64,000 nucleotides of DNA from Ulvibacter sp. MAR_2010_11 (GTDB lineage: Bacteria > Bacteroidota > Bacteroidia > Flavobacteriales > Flavobacteriaceae): the NCBI RefSeq assembly GCF_002813135.1, contig NZ_PHTY01000001.1, forward strand, positions 1,049,501 through 1,113,500, in the 5' to 3' direction. The position numbers and the translations under genes were made by a program. Below are positions 46,451 through 55,618 of this stretch, piece by piece; the stretch's first letter is position 1; every line of letters begins with the position of its first letter. A model generated the notes under the pieces. It was not told where the DNA came from. It did no database searches and saw only the letters and a list, made by a program, of their open reading frames with translations.

Positions 46451-47662
46451 TCAAGATTCCTTAATCAAACTCTTATAAATCTGACTATAGTTTTCGGCGT
46501 TTACCAACCAACTCTTATTTGCTTTAACGAAGATGAAGGCGCTTTCAATATGTTGCCTTCGCTCTTTTAAGGACAAACCAATTGTCATTTTTATAACTTT
46601 TTTGAGGTCTTCTTTATCTTCTGACTTAAATAAGAATCCATTATTATGTGTTATTAATTCTTTTATGCCGCCTACATCACTTCCTATAAAAAGTTTTTCA
46701 AACGCCATAGCCTCAAGTGGTTTTAAAGGAGTCACCGAATTGGTAAGTGGCGTGCTTAATCTAGGATTGATAATAACATCTACTTGGTCAAAAGCAGAAT
46801 TGATGTCTTCAGGAGCCACTGGTCCTAAAAAGTGAATCGTGTTAATATTTGACCTTTGCAGTATCTTGCTTTTCACACTCTCTACATTAACTCCTTTACC
46901 AAATAACAACAATTCGTTCGAAAATCCTTCATCATGTAATTCTTGAAATGTCTCAACTAGAAACTCAATTCCTTCATAAGAAGTAATGGTGCCTATATAT
47001 CCAAAAACCAACTTTTGTCTGTAAGATTGCTGATTCCGCTTTAATTTGTCGATTAAAGTAGTGTTTATTGCATTATTAATAACTGTACTTTTAACTGAGG
47101 TTTTAGTCTTATCTGCCAAAAATTCCTTTAAATTTTCGTTGAGCAAAACGGCGTGATTTGCATTTTGCAAGGTTATGAGCTCAATTTTGAGAAGCAAATT
47201 TTCAATTATTTTGTCAATTCTTCTTTTTCTTTTATTTGCTTTTTGAAACATCCATAGGGATCTAAACTCATACACCACCGGTGTTTTAGTGATTTTGCCA
47301 ACAAAAATAGCAGGAAGTCCACAAAAGAACATCGCATGCGCATGCAAAATATCCGGGTTTTCTTTTTTAACTGTGATATATAATTTCTGTGTAAACGTGA
47401 TGATAGAAAAAAATTTCCACAATCTTGCAAAAAATCTACTTTTTAAGTCGGATATGGCGTTTTCTTGTCTCTTTGAAGTACGTAAATATCGAATTCCATC
47501 GATCCAATCTTCTCCATTATTTGAAAGTCTTGCTTGAAATGGAGAAGTGATAGCTACTACCTCAATCCCTATTTCTTTTTGAGACATTAGAATATCTCTA
47601 CTACGAATACTAGATCCTGAAATTTGAGGCAAAGATTGATAAAGAATATGAAGTACTTTCAC
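46451..47662 (-). CDS. Glycosyltransferase family 4
   Basis: A 403-residue GT-B fold glycosyltransferase acting in the cytoplasm on the growing repeat unit. The N-terminal domain has LYQSLPQISGSSIRSRD with the usual glycine-rich loop, and the C-terminal donor-binding part has VFGYIGTITSYEGIEFLVETF, VIINPRLSTPLTNSVTPLKPLEAMAF. It lies 9 nt after the heparinase-type gene on the same strand. Donor and linkage are not predictable. Confidence 0.86.
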   Translation of the reverse strand: MKVLHILYQSLPQISGSSIRSRDILMSQKEIGIEVVAITSPFQARLSNNGEDWIDGIRYLRTSKRQENAISDLKSRFFARLWKFFSIITFTQKLYITVKKENPDILHAHAMFFCGLPAIFVGKITKTPVVYEFRSLWMFQKANKRKRRIDKIIENLLLKIELITLQNANHAVLLNENLKEFLADKTKTSVKSTVINNAINTTLIDKLKRNQQSYRQKLVFGYIGTITSYEGIEFLVETFQELHDEGFSNELLLFGKGVNVESVKSKILQRSNINTIHFLGPVAPEDINSAFDQVDVIINPRLSTPLTNSVTPLKPLEAMAFEKLFIGSDVGGIKELITHNNGFLFKSEDKEDLKKVIKMTIGLSLKERRQHIESAFIFVKANKSWLVNAENYSQIYKSLIKES

Positions 47663-47671
47663 TTCTATGTT

Positions 47672-49462
47672 TTAGTCATTTATGTTTATTACTAGTTTTT
47701 GACTTCCATTATTCCAACTCACAATTAGTAAAGGGTTATCAAAGTAAATATCTATGTCTTCGGCTGGGATATTCCCATTTTTATCATTTTCAATTAATAA
47801 TAATGTAATGAAAGGCTCATTCTTCCTGCGAATATCCTTTTCGAAAACAATTTGCGTTCCTTTTCTGAATTTTAAAGGCCCGTCGGCCACAGTTCCTCTT
47901 AAATTTTTCTCTGCTTTAAAGATATTGACCTTTTCCGTCTTTGTTTTCTGAATAAAATGAAGGTTGTTATTGGGATATTTTGCGATAAGTCGATCACTTC
48001 CGTTTTTTTCAATATCGAGTAGCTTCCCCCCCAAGTTAAATGCCTGTTGAAACATTTTTTCATCCTGAATTTTAGTCAATTCATACCTATCTATAAGAAT
48101 GAAGGCGTTTGGTTTCACATAGATAATATCTCTCTTAAAAGTTGTATTCGTATCAGGTTTTACAAAAGCTTTTAGATGGGCGCTCGTATCGTTACTATTA
48201 AAGTTGGTTATTCTAGCTCCCTCATAAAGAGGTACCTTATAGTAATTAATATTCCTATTGTCAATAGTAATTGTATTGTGGGCAATTGTAGATTTTAAAT
48301 ACGCTGTAATTGAATCTTTATTGTAACCTATATGTCCCGCATCTACGATCAAATCCTCGTTATTGGAATACAGCTCAAACGACAAATAATCTGAATGTTT
48401 ATGAACAAATGACTGATTGGTGTTGATGAAGCTAAGCTGTGTTTGTTTACTAAATTCCTCTCCCTTTTTCCAGCCTTCTCTAAAAATAGCGTATCCGGAT
48501 TCTTGATATACTTTGTCTGTGAATGCAGGTTTTATCCCTTTTAATCCCTTAGTGTCTACAAAAAGGAGTTCTTGAGATTTGTATAAATTTGAAAAATGTA
48601 ATGTGCTATTTGTAAAATAGGTATCCCCAAATGTTGGAAATTTATTATTGGGCTTAATAATATAGGTCAAGAACCCCACCATTTTCTCATATTCCATCTT
48701 ATATTTTTCTGGGAAGGGTCTATTAAAATTTTCCCCCATAACAATAAAGTTTTGCAATAAATCCATAACATATGGGTGATATCCAGGGGAATTTTCTACA
48801 CATACCCCTTCACTGGTTATTTCCGCATCAAATGTTTTCGTCACTCTTTCTAGAGATTTATTATACCATTCATCATCTTTAAATGTTGAAAAAGTAAGGG
48901 ATGCCTGCATCAAGGCTCGATCCTGCATGATGGCATGATTCCCCTTTGTATAATTTTGATCATTGTATAACCATTCTCCATGTTCTAAAATTATACTTTC
49001 AATTAATTTTTTGTCGTCAGTTTTTAAAATATTTGGAGCTACAAAGTACAAATGCGAAATATTAAGAACCCTATTTGCGACCATATGATCTTGGTAAATA
49101 TTGTCAAGATTGGTCTTGTTATACTCTACCCAAGATCGCAAAATTACCATTGCCTTTTCTATATATTTGTCTTCCTGATTATATTCATAAGCTCGGGCAA
49201 GAATTCCAACCATTCTAAGACTATGAAAGTAAAGTACCCATGAATCACTATTGTAAGGGTTTATATTCCATTGTATTCTATCTTTGTAATCTATTGGTTC
49301 CCATAAATCCCATACATAAATTTTATTATTCATAATAAGATCGGCCTTTGTCAGAGCTGTTTCCCGATCAAACAATACTCTTTTGTTTAACAAATTATGA
49401 TCAATTGCTTTTTCACATCCAATTAATAATATTATGCAAAAAAGCATCAAAAAATATTTCAT
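47672..49462 (-). CDS. Heparinase II/III family protein, lipoprotein
   Basis: A 596-residue predicted polysaccharide lyase. The lipoprotein signal has the lipobox LLIGC (about Cys16). The N-terminal (alpha/alpha) toroid includes HAIMQDRALMQASL and SEGVCVENSPGYHPYVMDLL, and the C-terminal beta-sandwich starts about residue 350 (FVHKHSDYLSFELYS). Lyases of this type cut uronic-acid polymers, so it could trim or release the capsule made by the ugd/wecC genes. It could equally be involved in transfer during assembly. It is divergent from a polymerase gene across 38 nt. Confidence 0.86.
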   Translation of the reverse strand: MKYFLMLFCIILLIGCEKAIDHNLLNKRVLFDRETALTKADLIMNNKIYVWDLWEPIDYKDRIQWNINPYNSDSWVLYFHSLRMVGILARAYEYNQEDKYIEKAMVILRSWVEYNKTNLDNIYQDHMVANRVLNISHLYFVAPNILKTDDKKLIESIILEHGEWLYNDQNYTKGNHAIMQDRALMQASLTFSTFKDDEWYNKSLERVTKTFDAEITSEGVCVENSPGYHPYVMDLLQNFIVMGENFNRPFPEKYKMEYEKMVGFLTYIIKPNNKFPTFGDTYFTNSTLHFSNLYKSQELLFVDTKGLKGIKPAFTDKVYQESGYAIFREGWKKGEEFSKQTQLSFINTNQSFVHKHSDYLSFELYSNNEDLIVDAGHIGYNKDSITAYLKSTIAHNTITIDNRNINYYKVPLYEGARITNFNSNDTSAHLKAFVKPDTNTTFKRDIIYVKPNAFILIDRYELTKIQDEKMFQQAFNLGGKLLDIEKNGSDRLIAKYPNNNLHFIQKTKTEKVNIFKAEKNLRGTVADGPLKFRKGTQIVFEKDIRRKNEPFITLLLIENDKNGNIPAEDIDIYFDNPLLIVSWNNGSQKLVININD

Positions 49463-49500
49463 ATATATACTTTTATAATTGAAAACTTAATTAAGTTAAT

Positions 49501-50778
49501 ATGCCGTTTATTAGAACTTTAAACATATTAAAAAAAAATGCACTAGCAATAGCTATTTCTTTTGTTTTAATTTCTCTTACTGTAAAGGAAAGTATTAATA
49601 GCATCGCGATTATTATTTTCACAATTGTTTGCTTTTTTCATCGCCATAATGGAAGGTTAAAACTCAATACTTACGTCTCTTTTCTGCTTTACTTTGGATG
49701 TATCTGCTTGAGTCTTTTTCTCACCAGAGAAATAGACAATGTTCAAAAGGTTCTTTTGAGAAGCTTGCCTTTTTTAGTATTTCCTTTTTGTTTTTCATTT
49801 ATTATTATTTCAACAAAAACATATAATAAAGCAACATTAGTTTTTATCTTTTGGATGGTCTTGTGCACATTTTATTCGCATAGTGTAATGTTAAATCGTC
49901 TTTTTGAAAATGGCGACAATTTAAATGTTTTATTCAGAAAAGATTATTCATATATTGAGTTAAGCAATACTATTGGTTTGCATCCTACTTACTATTCATT
50001 CTTCTTACTTTTCTGTATAATTATTTTACTGAATAAAATTTTATTTTCACAACCGAGAAAGCACACCTATTTATATATTATCATAACATTTTATTTTTCC
50101 TTTTTTATAGTTCACCTATCGTCTCGATTAAATATTTTGGCACTCGTTTTACTTATCTTAGGCTACATCTTCTATTATTTTATAAAAAAAAGAAACATTA
50201 TTTCGGCTATTTCATACCTTTTACTTTCCATGTTGATAATTTCATTTTTATTATATAATGTCCGCGCAACGCGTTATAGATTTCAACAAATATTTGGGTT
50301 CACATTTAGCAACGGAGTTCATCATGAAGATGGACTAAACAAAATAAAACAATTTGAAGCGGTTTATGACGCCAATAGCAATTTCTTTGTCGGTAACGGG
50401 ATTACCAATGCAAATCAAGATATTTTTTCCTCCTATCGGGCTCATGGTCTGGATTCATTTGCTAACAAAAAATATAACGCACACAATCAATACTTACAAA
50501 CCTTTGTTGAAATGGGGATTGTGGGCGAGTCTCTTTTATTGTTTATTTTGGGTTACTATTTAATTCTATTTAAAAGACGCCGATTTCATGCAGGTTTTAC
50601 ATTCGTTTTGCTTATTTCTCTTCTTTTCTTGACAGAATCTTATCTTGTTAGACACAACGGTATTGTATTGGTTGTTTTTTTCTTGTGTTTAGCAGCAAAT
50701 TATGCTTCATTTAATTCACCTTCTTTGGAAGTAGAAAGGAAAGGAAATACGAGCATAATCAAAAACCAAAGAAAGTAG
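49501..50778 (+). CDS. O-antigen ligase/polymerase family membrane protein
   Basis: A 425-residue protein with about 11 membrane helices. The conserved periplasmic site is YNAHNQYLQTFVEMGIVGESLLL, the Wzy_C-type motif. It is the only plus-strand gene in the central part of the polysaccharide locus and overlaps the next gene by 79 nt tail to tail. The DNA is visibly AT-rich. It may be the polymerase or a second ligase. Confidence 0.82.
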   Translation: MPFIRTLNILKKNALAIAISFVLISLTVKESINSIAIIIFTIVCFFHRHNGRLKLNTYVSFLLYFGCICLSLFLTREIDNVQKVLLRSLPFLVFPFCFSFIIISTKTYNKATLVFIFWMVLCTFYSHSVMLNRLFENGDNLNVLFRKDYSYIELSNTIGLHPTYYSFFLLFCIIILLNKILFSQPRKHTYLYIIITFYFSFFIVHLSSRLNILALVLLILGYIFYYFIKKRNIISAISYLLLSMLIISFLLYNVRATRYRFQQIFGFTFSNGVHHEDGLNKIKQFEAVYDANSNFFVGNGITNANQDIFSSYRAHGLDSFANKKYNAHNQYLQTFVEMGIVGESLLLFILGYYLILFKRRRFHAGFTFVLLISLLFLTESYLVRHNGIVLVVFFLCLAANYASFNSPSLEVERKGNTSIIKNQRK

Positions 50779-51962
50779 AATTGATAGAAAACGGCATTCG
50801 TAAATGATAAAAGTAAGAAAAAAAGAATGTAAAATATTTTCTGATTTCCACTACAATAATTCCGAATATAATCATTTATGATAACAAATAAAAGGATAGA
50901 GAAAATTCCAAATTTTGCTAACAAAGTAAGGTATAGGTTGTCTAAGTAAATATTGTAATTTTCAATGTTAACCCTATATTCAAACCATGGGATGTAGAAA
51001 GAAAATCCAAGTCCCTTCCCAAATATACCTTCAGTAAAAGAAATAGTGTGTAACTCGTTTGTAAAAGGCGAAATTCTATTGGACAAAGCATCCATCACAT
51101 ATCCTATGTCTGTCAGCTCTTTAAAACGAAATAATGCCGAATTTTCTTCAGCCCGCTTTACCATTTCTATAAACCCTAAACCAATTACAAGTATTCCGGA
51201 AAAAAAAATAATTATTCGCTTTAAAGAAAGTCTTAATAAATAGTAAATCGATACTGTTACAAATAAAGTGACAATGAGAGTTCTGTTTCCTGTGTATAAC
51301 AAGGGAATTATAGACAAAAGAAGATTTTTAATAGAAGGGAAATTTCCTGATATAATTCTTGAAATAAGATAAAAAATGCAAAAGTAAGTCCCGAGAGATA
51401 AATATCTTAATTCATTATATTTATAATAGGCGTCTCCTGATAGTGAAATGTTTAAATCGTATTTAAACATAAAATAGTATAGAAAAGAACTACTTATAAA
51501 GTTAATTAATAAGAGTCCAGAAATGAGTCTCTCGCTGAATATGAGCCGTAACTCTCTTTTAAAAAAATCTGCAAAAAGGTATGCTGTTGCAATGGTAATA
51601 AATGGTTTAATATCTTTCAGAATATCAGTTAATTCTCTACTCTCATTAACTAAGAATATATAATGAAGTATATAAATGAATAACAACGATAATGTTAAAA
51701 TTACTCCTGCAATTATTCTTCTGCTCAATCTAAATGAGATCAGGATTTTCAAAAAATAGTACGCATATATCCCTATGAAAAAAAAATTATAAACTGAAAT
51801 CTGATACTTAAAATGATAGGGCTGCGTAAAATTTACAATAGGTAATGTGATACAGACAATAATAAATACTTTTAGAAGTAATAGTCGTAAATTTTTAAAA
51901 AAAACCAGAACGCCTATAAAAAAATAAAACGAAGCAAGAGTAATATAGACTAATGATTCCAA
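50700..51962 (-). CDS. Wzy-like polysaccharide polymerase candidate
   Basis: A 420-residue membrane protein with about 11-12 helices, in an AT-rich stretch. The segment YIPWFEYRVNIENYNIYLDNLYL, with a helix after it (FGIFSILLFVI), fits the polymerase layout DN-yl-ll-G. No HNQ motif is evident. It starts 3 nt after the preceding polymerase-like gene and overlaps the opposite-strand gene at its 3' end. Sequence divergence makes the assignment moderate. Confidence 0.72.
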   Translation of the reverse strand: MESLVYITLASFYFFIGVLVFFKNLRLLLLKVFIIVCITLPIVNFTQPYHFKYQISVYNFFFIGIYAYYFLKILISFRLSRRIIAGVILTLSLLFIYILHYIFLVNESRELTDILKDIKPFITIATAYLFADFFKRELRLIFSERLISGLLLINFISSSFLYYFMFKYDLNISLSGDAYYKYNELRYLSLGTYFCIFYLISRIISGNFPSIKNLLLSIIPLLYTGNRTLIVTLFVTVSIYYLLRLSLKRIIIFFSGILVIGLGFIEMVKRAEENSALFRFKELTDIGYVMDALSNRISPFTNELHTISFTEGIFGKGLGFSFYIPWFEYRVNIENYNIYLDNLYLTLLAKFGIFSILLFVIINDYIRNYCSGNQKIFYILFFLLLSFTNAVFYQFYFLWFLIMLVFPFLSTSKEGELNEA

Positions 51963-51965
51963 TTT

Positions 51966-53138
51966 TTAAGATTTAAGACGGTTTAAAACTAAAATAAGAT
52001 ATAGGGCCAAAGGGCCACTATTAAAAAAAGTGCCAGATAAGAAACCTATAATTAGCAAAAAAATTATTTGATTCCTTTGAAATCCCTGAAAAAAAGTGAA
52101 ACGAATAATTTTTCTAAAATATGTATATAAATATATTAAAGATCCGCAGATTCCAAAAAAGAGTACAATATCTAAAAAGTCAAACTCAATTCTGTATTCA
52201 GTAAAATTAGTGCCTCCTATCAAAAAATTCAAAATTCCCCATTGCTGCAAAATCACTTCATTGACAACTGAGATAAAATTAATATCCCTATAGGACGTAA
52301 GCATGGTTAAAAGTCCGTGCTCTTCATAAACATTCGACAGAACGGTGTTCAATTTTAAAAATGAAACTAACCAATCTTTGATAAGATAAATAATCATAAC
52401 TCCACCGGCTAAGATTAATAAAAAAAATTTCTTTTGGTATAACTTGAAATGCCAGATAAGATTAATAACGCTAAACCCAATAAATAATAATAAGGCTTTC
52501 GTACCTACCAATACCGAAGCAATAATAACAAGTGAAAACGCAATATATCCTTTATGCTCTCTTATAATTTTGACTAAGTAATACGAAATGGAAAGTGCAT
52601 AAAAATAGGTGGCTATACTTGATACAATAAATAGTCCGCTATAACCAAAGCGGGCACTGGAGTACGTTTTGAAAAGAGAAATTTGAAAAATAAACCCAAA
52701 GAAAACTGCCAAAGAGTTAACCACAATTACAGCCTCAAATACCCTATAATTATTGTGGTTATAATTTATTTCATAAATACCTCCTATATAAGCTGCTATA
52801 ACAAAAATCAAGATATATCTCCCAAAAAAAATGGAATTGGAAAAAAGATATGAAGCGTCAAAATTCCATTGATTAAATGACAATTGCCCAACTATAAAAA
52901 TCAATCCAAGAATGATAAGGAATTTTAAAATACTTTTCCGATATGCTGAAAAGGCATATAGACAGAAAATGATTGCAAGAACAATAAAACTTGCCTTTAT
53001 AGCTCCGCTTACATTATAAAAAGGGAAATGGAGTTTTTTTAACACCTTAGTACAAGCCTCTGACAAATAAAACAATATGACAAGTAGAGGAAGATAATTA
53101 TTCTTCGACACAAAATCTTTTATCGTTTTAAGTAACAT
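51966..53138 (-). CDS. Wzy-like polysaccharide polymerase candidate
   Basis: A 390-residue membrane protein with about 11 helices. A late segment TEYRIEFDFLDIVLFFGICGSLIYL resembles the conserved region of O-antigen polymerases. It lies 39 nt after the flippase gene and 3 nt before another polymerase-like gene. Either of the two may be the true repeat-unit polymerase; the other could act on a second glycan or be a relic. Confidence 0.72.
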   Translation of the reverse strand: MLLKTIKDFVSKNNYLPLLVILFYLSEACTKVLKKLHFPFYNVSGAIKASFIVLAIIFCLYAFSAYRKSILKFLIILGLIFIVGQLSFNQWNFDASYLFSNSIFFGRYILIFVIAAYIGGIYEINYNHNNYRVFEAVIVVNSLAVFFGFIFQISLFKTYSSARFGYSGLFIVSSIATYFYALSISYYLVKIIREHKGYIAFSLVIIASVLVGTKALLLFIGFSVINLIWHFKLYQKKFFLLILAGGVMIIYLIKDWLVSFLKLNTVLSNVYEEHGLLTMLTSYRDINFISVVNEVILQQWGILNFLIGGTNFTEYRIEFDFLDIVLFFGICGSLIYLYTYFRKIIRFTFFQGFQRNQIIFLLIIGFLSGTFFNSGPLALYLILVLNRLKS

Positions 53139-53177
53139 TTTCAGTTAAATTAATTATTCTTTTCAAAATGTCCCTTT

Positions 53178-54359
53178 TTATTTAGCATATCTATAATAAA
53201 TGAAAAAGGTTCTAAATAAAAAAACTATTATTAGGCCAGACACGATGTAATTTAGAGAATAATGGAGATAATTTAAACTAAAAAGTAAAATCGTTATCAG
53301 CGCAACTGAGCAAATGTTTATAATGTAAATGTCTTTAAATTTACCTTTTGCTCCTAAAATGGCAGAAAATAAACCATAAATAATTTTAACAAGCCCTAAA
53401 ATCGAAAGTAAGCCAATTAGAGCTATATCAGATTCAATGTCAATTTCTAATAAAAACCCATTGTCAAGAATTACAAACATAAAAATGAAAAGGATTATTA
53501 GAAACCCGATAAGAGTAATTCGCTTCAATTTTTGAATAATTTTTCTTTTATCGATTCTTTCTTTAAAATATATTAACTCCTTAAACCCAATGTATTGTTG
53601 TACCAAGGTGAGTGGAAATAAAAATACCGTTGAGTAGTAAAAGTATTTTCCAAAAATATCTTCTCCTAATTCATTTGCGATTAAAATACGTTCTCCGAAT
53701 CCGATTGACGTGATAACTGCAAGATTTATAGAAAAGGATAAGAAAAAATTAAATAATGAAGGGGTACGAGTCCTTCTAGTGTTAATTTTTTTTAAAAAAT
53801 AAAAAACTGCAAAGCTTCCAAACAAACTTAAAATCCCTGTAGTTGCGTTAATAATATCCGAAATTTCAAGTTTTGTATATATAAAACTAAAAAAAACTAT
53901 AAACACAAAAAAAACTACTTTGTGACCGCTTTTATACAATTGTGAAATAACAAAGCTTTTTTGTAACCGGAACAAATTGTAAGCAACAATGATTCCATTT
54001 ATACTTATTCCCGAAATCAATAAGGGTAAAAAATATAAATCCAGGTATCTCGCACTAAAATATAGAGAAAATCCTGTTGGAGAAATAAATAAAGACAGTA
54101 GTAAAAAGATATATACATCCCTGCCAATTAATATTTTGTCTTCTGTAATAATGGATAAACGTAGAAAAATTTGGTCAAATCCAATCAAGCCAAATGAGCC
54201 CACTATTCCTAGATAAGTTAAATAAAGTGAAAACGTATTAAACCCATCCGGGATGTATTTTTTAAAAAACAGAATTAGTAAGAAATTGCTTCCGGCGCCT
54301 AACACTATTAACAATAGTGAGAAGTTAGATCTAATATAATTTTCTGCTTTTCTAAACAT
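53178..54359 (-). CDS. Wzx-like polysaccharide flippase
   Basis: A 393-residue membrane protein with about 12 helices of the MOP flippase superfamily, moving lipid-linked repeat units to the periplasm. Its position between the wecBC genes and two polymerase-like genes is typical for a Wzx. The segment GEDIFGKYFYYSTVFLFPLTLV is flippase-like. The ATG at 54359 is preferred over a TTG five codons upstream. Sequence similarity to the chromosomal flippase at 21151 looks weak. Confidence 0.78.
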   Translation of the reverse strand: MFRKAENYIRSNFSLLLIVLGAGSNFLLILFFKKYIPDGFNTFSLYLTYLGIVGSFGLIGFDQIFLRLSIITEDKILIGRDVYIFLLLSLFISPTGFSLYFSARYLDLYFLPLLISGISINGIIVAYNLFRLQKSFVISQLYKSGHKVVFFVFIVFFSFIYTKLEISDIINATTGILSLFGSFAVFYFLKKINTRRTRTPSLFNFFLSFSINLAVITSIGFGERILIANELGEDIFGKYFYYSTVFLFPLTLVQQYIGFKELIYFKERIDKRKIIQKLKRITLIGFLIILFIFMFVILDNGFLLEIDIESDIALIGLLSILGLVKIIYGLFSAILGAKGKFKDIYIINICSVALITILLFSLNYLHYSLNYIVSGLIIVFLFRTFFIYYRYAK

Positions 54360-54409
54360 ACAAATGAAGAACAATGGAATTTCTATTCATAATATGAAAT
54401 TATTAAGCG

Positions 54410-55618
54410 CTAAGAAGTAACCCCGCAAAAATCTAAAACGATTTTATCTTTAGGCAAGGTCAAATCTTTAAATACGGAATGAGCTACTAAAAATACTATA
54501 ATATCCGACGCTCTAATGGCCTTATCTGTTGGAGTTAAGCTAATTTCTCCATCTTCCTTGAGATTTGGCTCTACATTTAATGTATGATACCCTTCTTTAT
54601 TTAACGTGTCTGCTACATAGAGAGCAGGAGATTCTCGTAAGTCATCTATATCCGGTTTAAATGCCAATCCCATACATGCAATTGTAGGTTCTTTATGAAG
54701 TTCATTTTGAAAACCTAATGCTCTACTTTTTATTTTTTCTAGAACCCATTCTGTTTTATAATTATTCGCTTCTCTTGATTTTTTTATAAGCTGACTCTCT
54801 TTAGGAAACTCAGACACAATAAACCATGGATCCACCGCAATGCAATGTCCTCCAACACCTGTCCCAGGGCTTAAAATGTTTACTCGTGGATGCTTATTTG
54901 CGAGTGCAATCATTTCCCAAACATTGATATTCGCTTTATCACAAATAATTGAAAGTTCGTTTGCAAACGCTATTTGATTATCTCTTGAGGCGTTTTCAAC
55001 CAACTTTACCATTTCGGCCGTTTTTGCATTGGTAGCATGTAGTTCTCCCACCACAAAATACTTGTAAAAATCTATTGCTTTTTTAGTTGAAGTATCATCA
55101 ATTCCGCCAATTGCTCTATCATTGTGTTTTAGTTCATGTAAAATGTTGCCCGGTAATACTCTCTCGGGGCAATATGCAATATAGATATGCCCTACAAGAT
55201 CAGGCCGTTCTTCAAAAATAAGTTTCTGCATTTTCTGTGTCGTCCCTACAGGGCTTGTAGACTCAAGAATTACCAATGCTCCTTTTTTAAGTGTAGGTAT
55301 TATGCTTCTAACTGCTGCTCCAACATAGGACAGGTCAGGAATATGATCTCCTTTAAAGGGAGTAGGTACAGCAATTAAATATACGTCTGCTTCAATTGGG
55401 GATGTAGTTGCTTTCAAAAATTTCTCTTTAACTACATGATGCACCAATCCATCCAAATCGGGTTCGACTATATGTATTTTTCCTTTATTAATGGTCTCAA
55501 CTACTTGCTCGCGAATATCAACTCCCGTTACAATTAATCCTCTGCTTGCTATTAATGCTGCTGTTGGAAGCCCAATATAGCCAAGGCCCATCATTACTAC
55601 AGTTGGTTTATTATTCAT
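54410..55618 (-). CDS. wecC: UDP-N-acetyl-D-mannosamine dehydrogenase
   Basis: NAD-dependent oxidation of UDP-ManNAc to UDP-ManNAcA. 402 residues. The N-terminal NAD site is MGLGYIGLPTAALIA and the catalytic Cys is in GVGGHCIAVDP near residue 260. The cofactor and hinge segments (LESTSPVGTTQKM, YCPERVLPGNILHELKHNDR) match the WecC subgroup rather than Ugd. It overlaps wecB by 8 nt. Confidence 0.92.
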   Translation of the reverse strand: MNNKPTVVMMGLGYIGLPTAALIASRGLIVTGVDIREQVVETINKGKIHIVEPDLDGLVHHVVKEKFLKATTSPIEADVYLIAVPTPFKGDHIPDLSYVGAAVRSIIPTLKKGALVILESTSPVGTTQKMQKLIFEERPDLVGHIYIAYCPERVLPGNILHELKHNDRAIGGIDDTSTKKAIDFYKYFVVGELHATNAKTAEMVKLVENASRDNQIAFANELSIICDKANINVWEMIALANKHPRVNILSPGTGVGGHCIAVDPWFIVSEFPKESQLIKKSREANNYKTEWVLEKIKSRALGFQNELHKEPTIACMGLAFKPDIDDLRESPALYVADTLNKEGYHTLNVEPNLKEDGEISLTPTDKAIRASDIIVFLVAHSVFKDLTLPKDKIVLDFCGVTS

